Origin: Tolypeutes matacus
Taxonomy: Eukaryota > Chordata > Mammalia > Cingulata > Chlamyphoridae
NCBI GenBank assembly: GCA_026826555.1
Contig: JAKSZT010053928.1
Location: 40,249,639-40,313,638, forward strand
DNA length: 64,000 nt
Reading direction: 5' to 3'
The notes beneath the pieces are model-generated. The model ran no database searches. It was not told the origin of the DNA and saw nothing but the letters and a program-made list of their open reading frames with translations. The first letter of the stretch is position 1. Each line of letters opens with the position of its first letter. This document shows positions 22,503 to 34,503 of the stretch, piece after piece. The translations under genes were made by a program, and so were the position numbers.

Positions 22503-22765
22503 AAGAGAGCATAGACTTTGCAGGCAAACTCACGAGTTTTGAATCCCAGTACTTTGGGAAAGTTACTTAATATTTCTGATTTCTGAACATGAATTTCATC
22601 ATCGTAAGACATATATAAGTATCCATATAGATATATTATCTATATGTATATCCATCCTTAGAGTTTTTCAGAGAATTTGGGAGCTAACATATGTAAAAGA
22701 ATCTAGTCTAATTCCTGGCACAAAGAAGGGGCTGAATAAAAATTAGTTCTCTTATTTTCTTTATA
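22503..22765 (+). mobile_element. MIR SINE
   Basis: Full-length MIR order is visible: GAGAGCATAGACTTTGCAGG (head), TTTTGAATCCCAG (B-box side), GGGAAAGTTACTTAATATTTC (core) and CTAATTCCTGGCACAAAGAAGG with GAATAAAAATTAG (tail). An AT-rich palindromic insertion lies in the middle (22610-22660). Confidence 0.8.
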
Positions 22766-23290
22766 AGTTTTTATATTTTCCAAGTTTCCTACCAGTGAGT
22801 TTGCAATTCTTTTTTGGAATTAGAAAATTTCCTAACTGCTAATTCTCCTATTTCGACCTGTCCTCCTCTTCTCCTGTTGTACCTAATCTAAAAGAAAAAC
22901 AACTCCAACACCTTCACTAAAATAACATCATTTAACAGTCCAGGAAGAAAAAAGTCATATAAACAAACTTGTACTATTGCTTATATGTTGGCTAAATCTA
23001 CAAACTCTCTGGAAACTTGTATTTTAAAAGACTTGGCTTGTAAACTTCTGCCCTGCAAGCTTGTTAGAAGGAATACTTTGTTATTTTATTTGACACAGAG
23101 CCCAGGACCTCCTAGATAGTTAATAACTATCTATTAAATTAAATGAACCTGCAAATATGAAATTTCAGGCATTATGGCAAATAAAGAAAAGTATTTCAAG
23201 GGCAAGGGTCTTTCCAGTATGCTACATTTTAAACCAAAAAGGAAGCCACCTAGTCAGCTATAGAGTCAGGATCAATCAGGAGAGAGAAAC
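22766..23290. other. Unassigned DNA
   Basis: No gene or clear repeat is recognised. Confidence 0.5.
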
Positions 23291-23705
23291 CACACAGGTG
23301 CTTCAATATGTGTTCATCAATTGTAACAAATGTACCACACTAATGAAGGATGTTGTTAATGTGGGAAAGTGTGGAAGGGGAGAGGGGTTGGGCATATGCG
23401 AATCCCCTATATATTTTTGTGTTTTTTTTTGTTTTTGAGACACCAGGGGGCCAGGGATTGAACCTAGGACTTCTGGAGCTCAACCGTTGAGCCACATTGG
23501 CTTCCCTGAGTTGGTTTTCTCATTTTGTTTTGCATGTTGTTTGTTGTGTTTTTTGCTTGCTTGTTTGTTTTTTCTGGAGGCACCGGGAACCAAACCAGGG
23601 ACCTCCCATGTGGGAGGCGGGTGCTCAACAGCTTGAGCCACAGACGCTCCCACCCCTATATTTTTTATGTAACATTTATATAATCTAAAGCTTCTTTTAA
23701 AATAA
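23291..23705 (+). mobile_element. L1 3' UTR module split by a SINE
   Basis: GTACCACACTAATGAAGGATG, then TTTATATAATCTAAAGCTTC after the interruption, match the 3' UTR unit seen at 56850-57115 and (minus) 29216-29480. A dimeric SINE separates the two halves. Confidence 0.75.
23404..23666 (-). mobile_element. Dimeric DAS-SINE inserted in L1 3' UTR
   Basis: Two tRNA-like units read on the minus strand: one with GGTCCCTGGTTTGGTTCCCG (B-box side) near 23580-23610, one with CCTAGGTTCAATCCCTGG near 23450-23470. They are joined by a T-rich linker that includes TTGTTTG units. Flanking repeats CCCCTATATATTTTT (23404-23418) and CCCCTATATTTTTT (23653-23666) are the target duplication. Confidence 0.85.
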
Positions 23706-24530
23706 AAAAATGAATAATAATTAAATTAAATTAAAAAATGAATTACTTTAAAAGGAGATTGGAATAGCAAAGGGTTTCCTTCTAATTAGTAAAGAGAACT
23801 CTAAAAAATACAGAATAGCAGAAAGAAGGAGGAAGTAGCACCCCTAGGAGTGAGACTGTGTAAGGAAGGGGTCACACAACCATCACCACCTGGCCTTGAG
23901 ACCCAGATGGTAAAATTCACTAAGGTGCCACACTACCTGAACTGGCATAAAACCTGCCCTCTAGGATGCCAGAGGGAGTCATCCACAGAAAAAGGTTGCA
24001 CCTCAGAACTCGTGGCAGAGCTGTCTAAGGAGGTGCCGAGGAAGTTATTCACAGGGTGGTCGCTTCACAGCATCATTCTACTGTGAAGCCATCCACAGAG
24101 GTGCCAGGGGGATCTGCTTGCTACTACTCACTGGTGGCCACAGTGTGCTGAGGACCCAGGTCTCGGAAAAGCTACCTTGACGCTGTTGAATCCACCCACA
24201 ATGCAAGATCCTGATGATAGAGAAGTGGTGCAAGAGACGCACACCAGAACCCCCTTCTGCTCCAGGGTCCTTGCAGGGTCTTCGACTGACATGCCCTCCC
24301 ACAAGAGCTAGTGAAAGAAATATTAGGGTCCATCTCCATTATTACAGAGCAAGTGATAAGATGACTTTGGAGCTGAGAGACAATAAACTGATAACTAGCA
24401 GTCTGCAACTTTTGCTAGTCACCTTTCATATTCAAATTTCTACAAACATTTGCAGTTCTACACATTTTTTTTAAATCTATATTTTCCCCTAACAAGATAA
24501 AGCTACCCTTTTTTACAAGTGAAGTTCTCA
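23706..24530. other. GC-richer segment, probably an old repeat
   Basis: From about 23800 to 24420 the base composition rises and phrases such as GATAACTAGCAGTCTGCAAC recall the end of an old dispersed repeat I cannot name (a similar end, AACTAGCAGTCTGTTCC, occurs near 45595). Open frames overlap on both strands without any recognisable domain. Confidence 0.35.
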
Positions 24531-24534
24531 CCTA

Positions 24535-25190
24535 TATTAGTCAGGATTCTCCAGAGAAATAGAACTGACAGGATGGATACACACACACATACACACACAC
24601 ATGTGAGTGTGTATAGATATACACATACATAAGTATTAAGAGAATCATCTTCATTATAGGAATTGGCTTGCACAACCATGGAACTAGCAAATCCGAATTC
24701 TATAGGGCAGGCTGCATGGAAATGCCAGGAGAAGAGGACTGGTTGAAGAAGCAGGAATTCTTCCTTCTAACTTCTGAAATCCTTCTGACTTCTGAAATCC
24801 TCAGCTCTAGCTTTAAATCTCCAACCGATTGAATGAAGAGAATCCCCTCATTGCTGAGGGCAATCTCCTTTGTTGATTATAGATGCAATGAGCCATAGAT
24901 ATAATCAACTAACCATAGCTTGCAAATTTATCTATGAATACAGTAACAGTCAGGCAGGGCTTTCTTTTTTTCCCCCTTTCTCTCTTTTTTTTTTTTTATT
25001 CACCAGCTATTTATTGAAAGCCTCCTCTGTGCCAGGCGCTATGCTACAATAGCTGATAACTATAATCCTATTTGGAAAACCATGGTTATAAACACTTTTC
25101 AATGTATTTTCTCCCTTAACCCTCACAATCAGGACCAAACAACTGGACACCATAACCAAGCCAAGTTAACACATGAAATTAACCATCAAT
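24535..25190 (-). mobile_element. MaLR/ERVL-type LTR, antisense, with insertion
   Basis: Read on the minus strand it begins with GATGGTTAATTTCATGTG and ends with CTGGAGAATCCTGACTAATA, the same family as the plus-strand LTR at 60806-61253. A CA/TG-rich microsatellite lies near its 3' end (about 24578-24632). A retroposed segment splits its 5' part. Confidence 0.75.
24947..25134 (-). mobile_element. Retroposed transcript with MIR-like poly(A) end
   Basis: The segment interrupts the LTR homology. On the minus strand it contains CGCCTGGCACAGAGGAGGC, then AATAAATAGCTGGTGAATA followed by 13 A. The ends are near-identical 9-mers, ACAGTCAGG and ACAATCAGG, which fit an imperfect target duplication. 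Either a MIR/L2-containing transcript was reinserted, or an older fragment was caught. Confidence 0.5.
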
Positions 25191-25267
25191 CACATCACCC
25201 TGTCCCCAAAGTGAGGAGAAGCACACTTCTAGCAGTGAATCCATCACTGACTTTAATATATAAGCCC

Positions 25268-25620
25268 CATGGGAAGTGGATGTGGCTCAATCGATTGGGC
25301 TCCCATCTACCATATGAGAGGCCCGGGATTTGATTCCTCCTGGTGAAGGCAAGCTGGCCCACGCTGTGGAGGAGACACAGAGGAGAGACAGCAAGAGACA
25401 GTGAGAGACGCAGTAGACCAGGGAGCTAAGGTGGCTCAAGCGATTGAGTGCCTCTCTCCCAACCGGAGGTCCCTGGATTGGTTTCTGGTGCCTCCTAAAG
25501 GGAAAGATGAGAAGAAAAGACAAGCAGACACAGGAAAAACACATAGCCAATGGACACAGTGAGCACAAACAACAAGGGCCAGGGAGAAAAAAATAAATTT
25601 TAATAAATAAATAAAATCAT
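25268..25620 (+). mobile_element. Dimeric DAS-SINE
   Basis: First unit: GATGTGGCTCAATCGATTGG and GGCCCGGGATTTGATTCC. Second unit: AGGTGGCTCAAGCGATTGAG and GGTCCCTGGATTGG. A unit-specific, purine-rich stretch (GAGACACAGAGGAGAGACAG) separates them. It ends in AATAAATAAATAAAATC. This long, composite form parallels 51018-51462. Confidence 0.88.
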
Positions 25621-26030
25621 TTAAAAAAACAAAACAAAATGTTCATATTTATGATATATCTATATATAAGCCTCAAATTTAATCACAGTTCCAGTGACTA
25701 TTTTGTTACCTAAAGACTAAATTGTATATTAACTTCTGACAACCTGTATATAAAATAAAAATGAGAAGAAGATAGGAGAATAACTTGGTTAGCATATACC
25801 AATAAACACACACACATACACACATGCACACATATAAAAGAAAGGAAAATATGCAAGGCTACTACACTTCTCATTTCTGTAAGGGATCATGAGGTTTTAC
25901 TTGATACACATTGCTTCATTCTTCCGTTACCTACTCCTTATTCCCCTTTCCCTCAGTCAGAACCTCATCTGTCAAGGTTCTTTACCTGGTGGAATGAAAC
26001 ACATCTGAAAGGTCTGAGTCCTCAAACACC
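25621..26030. other. Unassigned DNA with (CA)n
   Basis: AT-rich. A CACACACATACACACATGCACACA microsatellite lies at about 25805-25832. No gene is seen. Confidence 0.6.
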
Positions 26031-28320
26031 CTACCATTTTTTTTTTCTTTTGCTTGCTTTGGACTCATAAGTTAAGAAACACCCTATAGAATATGCTGGC
26101 TTCCAGACATAGTCCTGCTGGTCCACATTATATAGGGTCCACATTGTCCCCGTTTTACTTTGATAATTGGGAAAATCACTCCATCCAGTGGGGTAACACC
26201 TTTTCTTCCTATTGGTCCAGTGGCATAAAGAGCCCAACTTGGCCATGGAATAGTCTTACTGCCAATTCAATGAAATCATTATTGTGTCCCATAATTGAAG
26301 CACAACCCCTTTAGAAACCAAAATCTCTAAACCAGTAGAATTCAAGGTAACTGAGACAGGAAGCAATTTTCTGCAAGGGGTTTATTGGGTATAATAGTGA
26401 GAAAGGTCACTCTTATTTCTAGCCTTTGATTCCCAGATCCATGTATTCTTGCTATGGCAGAGACAGTACCAGATAATTATCTCTGATTCAAAGTATATAC
26501 TTCATCTTGTATAAAATGATCATGCAACATCGTTTCACAGTGTTGTCTCCCAAATGGCCCCATAACTGAGTCTCCAGTAGGCCATTCCTACTACATAATT
26601 TATATTAACCCAGTCACTTCCAGGTGATGGGGTAGGTGGAAAGACCAGTTAGTTCCAGGGGCATGAACTCATTGATTCAGTTCCTCTGCTGTGAAATGAA
26701 GTTTTTGATCAAAAGCAATGCTATGGAAAATGGCATGAGAGTGGATAAGGCATTTTCTGGGACCATGGATGGTGTTTTCTCAAAAGTATTATAGGCAGGG
26801 TAGGCAAATCCATATCCAGAGAATATGTCTATTACAGTGAGGCTGAATCTCTTCTCCCCCACAGTAGAAGATGTCCAATGTTTTCAATGTGCCTCCAGAT
26901 GGTTGGTTGTTTCCCTGGGTAATGGTCCCATGTGAGGAGCTCAGTGTTGGTCCTTGCTACCTCAGCTTAGGTGCTTAGCCAGGTCATCCTTGTTAAGAGA
27001 AATTCTATGTTGTTAAGTCCATGTATAGCTTATCACTGTCATCATGCTCCTTTTTTCATTGAGCTCATTAATAAAGCACAGAAGCCAGTTGTGAAAAAGA
27101 TTTACAGGCAGAAAATGTGTCATTTTGTCCTTCTGATAATTAAGATCCTGTTCTGCAGTGGGTGAACTTTGATGAGCATTCACATGGGTCATAAATATTT
27201 TCATAATCTGTACCCATTCTGAGCATTCTATCCACATAGCACATCCCCAGACTTCTTTGTTGCCAATTATCTAATCCTGTTTCCCCCAAGTCTCTTACCG
27301 CCCCCAGCCAAACCATTAACAATTACCCATAAATGAATGTAGATCTATAACTCTAGCCATTACTCATATCAGATATAATGGACAATCCAATACATTCCTT
27401 GGAGTTTGTCAACTAGGAGAACTTTCACTACTGCCCTTCAGGAAGCAACCCTGAGGGGGGCTACAGTAACACAGCTGTTCATGTTTGAGTGGTATCAATT
27501 TAGGTAACTTATTCATACCTTCCAGACCTGCATGAGTTTTGTCTCTTATAAATAATTTTCATTTATGATATATTGTTGCTGAGCCTGCTCAAACTTACAA
27601 CTAGGGGTGTCAGACAACTCCCTGCTCATGATGGGAACATCAGGTCAGGGAACATCTGATAGCCTGTGGTTAGAAATTCAGTCTCTACCAAGGCCAAGTA
27701 GCAAGCCAATAGCTCTTTCTCAAAATAAATACAGATGAGGGCATATATTGGCTACCATATCCTAGAGGTTTAAGCTATTATTCACCTATCAGTGATTCCT
27801 AGAGATTCCCTACAGCATTCTCATTTGCCACAAAGATTTCGAGTATCATTGGATCTTCTGGCTCATAAGGTTGATAATCCATATCAACTAATTTGTCCTT
27901 ATCTTCATCTAACCTCCTTAGAATATATTCCTTACACGTGTTCCACAGATTTCACCCACATATTTTAGGAAAGGATTGTGATTCTTTTGATGTGTAAACA
28001 ATTTCCTCTGAGATTATAGTGATTACCTGGCCCCTTTAGCACATTAAGATTTTTATCGTAGTTATGGGTCTAGTGGTAACGGGGTGATTGCTGTGGGTCT
28101 TGAGGAGAAGGAGCAGCCACCCTTCAGGCATATGTCCCATGTGAGATTAAATCAGGGTATTCAAATTGAGGAAAACTGTTTTCTTCAGGCACCAGATGGC
28201 AAGCTAATTCCATTGGAAAGAGGGGTACAGACTGATTTGGGGGTCAAGATTGCCAGTTTCATCTCGATCTGACCAGATGTCCCCATTGGTGATCTCTCCA
28301 TTCAGAATTCAATTATTTCC
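26031..28320 (-). pseudogene. ERVL-type pol relic (RT/RNase H/integrase)
   Basis: An endogenous retroviral pol reading from about 28300 down to 26031. Landmarks in order: EPEDPMILEIFVANENAVG (27808-27873) from the connection between reverse transcriptase and RNase H; THVNAHQ (about 27170-27190) at the RNase H end; TVIDIFSGYGFAYP (about 26795-26840) from the integrase core, including its first catalytic Asp. The second Asp region reads LLIKNF, so that residue is lost. Frames are broken by stops and shifts. ERVL elements carry this pol arrangement and lack env. No LTR pair of its own could be tied to it; the adjacent LTR is in the opposite orientation. Confidence 0.8.
26677..26862 (-). pseudogene. 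ERVL integrase core, longest intact frame
   Basis: Sixty-one codons without a stop within the pol relic. The segment LTVIDIFSGYGFAYPA is the retroviral integrase core with the first Asp of the D,D-35-E triad in VID. The downstream ALSTLMPFSIALLLIKNF corresponds to the second-Asp region, but the acidic residue is missing. It is a fragment of a dead gene. Confidence 0.75.
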
Positions 28321-28353
28321 CAATAAGTGCCCTGAATTTCACATGAAAAACTT

Positions 28354-28765
28354 TGTTATGCAGTGAATCATGTCTCCCACAAAGACATGTTCAAGTCCTA
28401 GCCACTGGTCCTGTGGATATGAATTCAGTTGTAAATCTTTGAAGATTCTATTAGTTAAGAAGAGGCCAAACTGAATTAGGGAGGGACCTTATCCAATATG
28501 ACTGGAGTCTGTACAAGCACAGGAAATTTGGACAAAGGAGAAACAGCCAGGGAGAGAGACAGCTACCCATGCGATGAAGCAAAGGTAGAGTTATGGGTTG
28601 CTGGGAAGCCACCACCAGAACACTACAGACTTCAGAGAAAGCATGAGCCTGCCAAACACCTTGATTTTGGACTTCTAGCTTCCAAACCCGTGAGAAAAGA
28701 AATTACTGTTTTTAAGGCAACTAGTCTGTGGCACTTTGTTATAGCAGACCTACCAAACTAAGACA
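28354..28765 (+). mobile_element. MaLR LTR (MST/MLT1-like)
   Basis: Begins TGTTATGCAGTGAATCATG and ends CTACCAAACTAAGACA (TG...CA). Internal phrases AATCCTAGCCACTGG-like, CTTATCCAATATGACTGG and ACACCTTGATTTTGGACTTC are the standard landmarks of MST/MLT1 LTRs. No 5-bp target duplication is obvious. Confidence 0.85.
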
Positions 28766-29215
28766 CCTGAGAAGACAGTGACTTCAGCTGTCAATTGTGT
28801 GTTGTAATTCAGCAACACACAAACCCAGAAATTGTGTTTGACTTTCAGGAATATAAGGTCTATGACATCAAGAAATAGAGGGGTTTTTTAGGTCTGTCAG
28901 GGAAACTCTCTAGTTTTTTAGACTGTTTGAGTTTAAAGTTAAAATGTAAAATTATCTTGTCATTTTATTTCTGTAAGCACCCAGGCACACTCAAAAGGAT
29001 CTATCCTGCACCGCAATCCTCACAGATGTAATTACTTCCAAAATACATGTATCTGGCACATTGGCTAAGTACAAAGCACACACACACATTTTAGTACTTT
29101 ATTTTCCTTTGCTACATAAAAATCTTCCCTACAAAACTGCAAAGTATTCTTTCAAAGCCAATCCTTCATTTGGTATAAATTTTATATTTTTTTAATTAAT
29201 TTTTTTTACTTTTAA
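28766..29215. other. Unassigned DNA
   Basis: A short CA run (about 29078-29089). No gene or clear repeat. Confidence 0.5.
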
Positions 29216-29850
29216 AGAAACTTTAGATTACATAAATGTTACATAAAAAATATAGGGGATTCCCATATGGCCCACTCCCTCCCCCTCCCATATTTTCCCA
29301 CATTAACAACACCTTTCATTAGTGTGGTACATTTGTTAGAATTGATGAACACATATTAAAGCATTGCTACTAACCATGGACTATAGTTTACATTATAGTT
29401 TACACTCTTTCCCACACAATTTTGTAGGTTATGACAAAATATATAACGGCCTGTATCTGTCATTTCAATGTTATGCAGGACAATTCCAATGTCCCAAAAA
29501 TGTCCCCATATTATACCTATTTCTTCCTCTCCCTCTCCTTAGAACCTCTGGTGGTCACTGCCGTTATATCAATGATAAAAGTTCTTCCATTGCTAGAATA
29601 ATAATGTCTATAGGAGAATAATAATAAGTCTACTTTAGTCCATTGTTCATTCCCCAATCTTGAGGATTTGGGGATGGTGATGCCCACTCTGCTTCTAATT
29701 GAGAGGGAGCTTAAATCCCATGGGGCAGATGGAACTATCTTACTTGAGGTTGCAGACACTCTCTGTTCCTTGGTATGGTGGTTGTCCATCGTCTTCTCCT
29801 TGTTAGTTGTCTTGGGTGGGTTCAATAAACGAGAGAGTAGGTGTTGCAAC
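29216..29850 (-). mobile_element. L1 3' UTR-type element, antisense
   Basis: On the minus strand the block from 29480 to 29216 contains GTACCACACTAATGAAAGG, GGGAATCCCCTATATTTT and ATGTAATCTAAAGTTTC, the same unit as 56850-57115. The block upstream of it (29850-29560) matches 14110-14460. It ends at an A-rich tail (T-rich on the plus strand near 29187-29215). Confidence 0.7.
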
Positions 29851-31700
29851 CCTGCTGAGATTCAGGGCACAACTGGTACATGGGCAGACCAAAGATTTAA
29901 GTCTCTAGGACATGTATTTATCAAGTATAGTGCTAATTATATGTTCAAATAAAAGGGGCAGAAGAGCCATGTGTAGGAAAACTATAAATGAGTCTAACTC
30001 TGTTAAGCTAGAGAGCATAAATTCCAAAATAAGGTCTTCTGACAGGGTGCCGAATTCCTGAGCTGTCTGCCCTGCTTTATATTTTTGATGAGGTCTAAAT
30101 CAATTTAGGATGATCAAGAGGCCCTCAGTGCTTTTATGCAGACAATGGGGATATAAAAGTCAGCATTGGGTACCCATTATGCCCATTAGGTATAATTTTA
30201 TAACAGTCCATATCTCATTTTCAAATCATGGCTTTAATAGAATATGTACCCAATTTTAGTACTTGTGCTTTAAGAGTACAGGGACTTGGAAGCCATTATG
30301 AGTGTCCAGAATTTTGGACAAGTATTTCCTCCCAAACTCTGAATAGCAAAGAAAATTATTTAAGACATTAAGACCCCAGGTGTCCTTGCTTCCTGCTCTG
30401 AGGAAGTATTTCACCACTCAGTTAGTGTCTAGATATTGATCTCTATTCCTTTTCTTCTAATAAAGCAGAGAGATTGGCTTCATCCGGGACTAACATAATC
30501 AAAGAGAATGTTTTATTTCCTTCCTTTGCTTTCTAAATGAAAAGAAAATAATAATATCTCCATTTCATAGAGAGAAATTGGGGCACATCATGGAGGTGAG
30601 AAATAGTTGCCTTTTAGGACAGATATATCTGTTTTCAATCACCTTCTCACTCAAGTGAAGATCACCAGAAAGAAAATGATTATAGCTGTAACTGATCCAT
30701 TGAGGAAGTGAGACGATTAATAACAAGACAGCATAGAAAGAGGCTCAGCTGTAAACCTGATTCCTGGAAAGCACCACAGGAGGAGGAAAAAATATTAGAA
30801 TTAAGGGGAGTATCTTCTCCTCATGAGTTTTTATGGTATTTGAGAGAAAACATTCGATGTGGTTTCATCCTACATCAGAAAACTCTTATATGTTATCCCC
30901 TCTAAAATGACATGCTCCTGTACTGACACAGTATTCATGAAATGTCTCTCTTTACCTCAGCAACATTTCCTTTCTAGGATGAAGATTAAAAAAATAAGAA
31001 AAAACTTCAAAAATGTTTGAACCCTCCTACCATTCTATATCTAAAGCAAGAGACAGCAAGTAATCTATGCCATATCTGATCCCTGAGCCAAGAGAATTTC
31101 AAAAGCAAAAACTACCCAAGTTATACCCCTTTACTCAAAAGTATCCTGTTAGAATAACTATGTAATTCAGGATCTCACAGGAAATGTGTAGATTAATAAT
31201 TACAAAAGCAAGTCAGTCATGAAAATTTAAACATGCTCATCCTTTATGATTATTATTTGGTAAATAGCCATAAATTCTCATTATTTCATTACGATGTTAG
31301 TGTTTGAATTCATTTATTCTCCAAGAGGGGAAAAATTATTCAATCCTAGCATTATTTGTCAAATGTTCCTAATAGAGCTGCTTTGAACATAACCACTGTT
31401 TAGAAAAAATAAAAAGGTTAGTCGTCCTCACATGGAGAAATGAATATAACCAAAAGTCAATAGGAATTTCACTTTATTTGCCTACACAGACACTAGCCAA
31501 ATTTAGAAACAATCTCACATTTTAGAAAGAGAGAGAGCAGAAAGCATAAGATAATCGCATTTTGTTTAAGATGCAATTTGTTTAATTTGGGGGAAAATTA
31601 ATTTTGGAGAATTGTACTTGCCTTGTACAATTTGATTTCTTCAAGATAATGACTAATGGAAATAACAAGTCACCTTTATAAGTCAGAGTTAAATTTTATA
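29851..31700. other. Unassigned AT-rich DNA
   Basis: No gene, RNA gene or named repeat is seen. The part 29851-30070 may continue the preceding element. Confidence 0.5.
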
Positions 31701-33913
31701 CTGAGTTTTGAAGTATAGGCCCCTTCATGATTGTTGTCAATCTCCATATCGGCCCATCCTGTTTCGGAATATCACGTAGAATTCTCCAAAACCCGTGAAC
31801 CTACATCTCAACATAGGTCACAATGACATCTTGCCTGGGGTGACATGTTTTCTCACTCCAGGAGGATGTTAATTTCAAATATTGTCCTTATTGGTATATT
31901 GATCAAAATGCCTTTCATACTACCTATGTTTTATATCTTGCCACCTCTACGTTTTACTCTCCTTCCTTATTGATCTTATAGAAGGCATCTTTCCTCATTA
32001 AACAGCACCTCTTAAATTTTTGAAATTTAATCTTCAGGGAAATGTTTTGACTTGCCTTAACTACCCCTAATTCCACGACCTTTTTCTATTCTAACCATAT
32101 TCTCTGTAACATCATCTACTTTTTCCATAAATCCAAGCCCTTTCTTTTTAGGAGGCATACAGCTTTAGAAGAAGAAGAAAAAAACAGTTTGGGAGTTACA
32201 TATCCAGAAAGAATTAAACCAACACAAATGTTATTTCCTCTATTCGTATTGTGCTGACTCCCATCTTTTACATCTTTTATCAAGGCCCAACTTGAATCTA
32301 CCTCCTTCAGGAGGGGACAATCCTTCTTAATGGGATATTTCTTCCAGTTGAGTTTTCTATTCACAAGTAAGAAGTCTTGGAATTCTTTACTTAGAAGGCA
32401 ATTGTTTTTGCATGATTGCCGTTGACACTAAGGAATCACTATTTTCTACATTTTGTGGGTGTGGATTGCTGCTGACCTTTTCAAACTTTTGAAAGAGTGA
32501 CACATGAGAGATGCAGGATTGGATTAACCCAATTTGAGAAGTGTTAAAGAATCTTCAAAAGTTCCAGTTTATATCTATCTGGCCATGCTCCAAATCCTAT
32601 CTCAGAATTTACAAATTAAGTAAAACAGTAAGCACTCACCAACACCAGAGGAAAGAAGCCAGAGGCAACCCAAAAAAGAGTGTTTGCCTCTTGAGTTGGA
32701 AATCTGTTATATTTTTATCTGTGAAGCACTCATTCCCCCTTTTTCTGAGAGCACCCTTCTAATTTCCTTCAGTTAACAATCCCTTAACTCCTCTCTGTTC
32801 TTGAGATTCAGGAAGAACGGGCCTTACCCCAAGCCCAGGAGTGGGCACATATCATAGAGTTGAAAAAGAAGAATACTGAACTTGGCTCCAATGGGCACAC
32901 ATAACATGAGGTGGAACAAAAACAGTCAAGGAGTCTTGTCACTGGTTTCAAATGCATTATTCCCCACTTGAGGACTTGTGCCAGAACTGTTATAATAGAG
33001 CCATTCACTTTCTTTTGGGGGAGTTCTCTAAGCTGATAAGCATAAGCCTGAAATTGTTGGTCATCTTTGTCACTCTGTAGAAAAACTTGCCATTAGATAA
33101 AGACAACCCAGAGAAAAACAGAGTCAAAGTTGCAGAAAAGGGGTTGGTTGAGGCCTGACCCAACTGACCTCTCTTTCCTTTTTTATTTAAATTAATTCTG
33201 AGTTTCTGTCACTTGCAAATGAAAGAGTCCTGATGCTCAGAGCATCACTAAGGTGAACTAAGGCCAGGGATGACGCCCTTGAGAAAAGGAAAGAAAGAAA
33301 AGAAAAAGATGAGAAAATAAGAAAAAAATGTCCCAGCTCATTGTGCTAACCTTCTACTCTCTTTGAAAGCTTAGCCTATAAAAATAACTACACCCTTAAT
33401 TAGGGAGTGAGAATTTCATCTAGCCTCTTTAAAGGTAGAATGTCTGACCTGTATTCTAAACTTTTGAAAGCTGAAAAAGAAGGTGTAGCCAAAGAAGAAA
33501 GAAGGAAGACCCTTGGCATTCCCTGGAGGCTATGAGAAACTATTAGCTATTCTGAAAGCAGGGACTCTTTTGCTCAATGGGGTCTCAAGGAATTTAACCT
33601 GATCTACTATAGATTTAACATTAAGTAACATGTAAATGCATATTGGCAAAGTTCCCATCCAAAATGAGCACTATAATTAGACACTTCATAGTATTTTTAG
33701 GACTCTCACCGATCATATGTAAAACTATTTTTAAATGGTATGGTCATATTTGACTTTCAAACTCATTGGCAACTTTTTCTTACTCTGATGAGTTATATAT
33801 TACTTACATATTAGTACTTGTTTGTGTCTTACAACTTCAAAGAGGTTATATAAACAGGGGAATTATACATTTACACATTCTCATGTTTTATATAAATATA
33901 TGCACAATATATA
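31701..33913. other. Unassigned AT-rich DNA, 5' flank of provirus
   Basis: I see no domain-bearing frame and no repeat I can name. A purine-rich stretch of GAAAGGAAAGAAAG type lies near 33283-33315. Confidence 0.5.
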
Positions 33914-34481
33914 TGAAGCAGTCTAGTAAAATAGGGAATCAATAGATGGATCTAGAACCTGGCAAGAAGTCCACATGAATATCAATACCCACAAGATGGC
34001 TGCTGGAAGACCCTCACAAGATTCTGCCATTAAGAATGAGATTTCCTCTGGAAGCCAGGGGCTTTATCATTGGGCCCTCCTGGGGGATTGATGGGTGGGG
34101 TAATCAATCAAAACAGCAAACAGCTGGAACTCATCCCATGCCATTAGCAAAGGGAAGAATAATCAATGCTTTAAAAAGCAAGCGCAAAGGCTAAATCTCT
34201 CTCTTGCCTTCTGCGCCTTGCTCTCACCGCATCCACCCCCACATGGATCAATATGCAAGTAATACCTGGGCATTTAAAATCTATAATGGGAAATTGTAGT
34301 CTGTGAATCAGTACTATTTATCACTTTTCAGCCCCTTCCTCTCTACCTGGGACCTATGATCTGTTATTCTCCCATTTCTCTTCCCTCCTTACCTTAATAA
34401 ATTACTGGCCTAATCAACGTGACATGCTCTTGAAATTCATTTCTGCAGCATAGTTAAGAACCTAGATAAAATCCAGTAAGA
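33914..34481 (+). repeat. 5' LTR of class I provirus
   Basis: Starts TGAAGCAGTCTAG. U3 contains a TATA-like TTTAAAAAG before GCAAGCGCAAAGG. An AATAAA (in CCTTAATAAATTAC) lies near 34395. The final dinucleotide is GA here, CA in the 3' LTR. It lacks a roughly 22-base piece present in the 3' LTR. Confidence 0.9.
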
Positions 34482-34485
34482 TATT

Positions 34486-34503
34486 TGGTGCTGCCACCCA
34501 GGA
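34486..34503 (+). promoter_or_regulatory. Primer-binding site, tRNA-Phe type
   Basis: TGGTGCTGCCACCCAGGA, four bases after the LTR. It matches 14 of 18 positions of the site complementary to the 3' end of tRNA-Phe, the primer of ERV-F-like elements. In the complete virus this is where minus-strand DNA synthesis starts. Confidence 0.7.

Noticed and set aside
24535..25190. MIR as a native part of the LTR
   Set aside because: The sister LTR at 60806 lacks it, and the flanks repeat a 9-mer, so insertion is more likely.
31701..33913. A host exon or conserved element near the provirus
   Set aside because: I looked for open frames bounded by splice signals with codon bias and found none that stand out.
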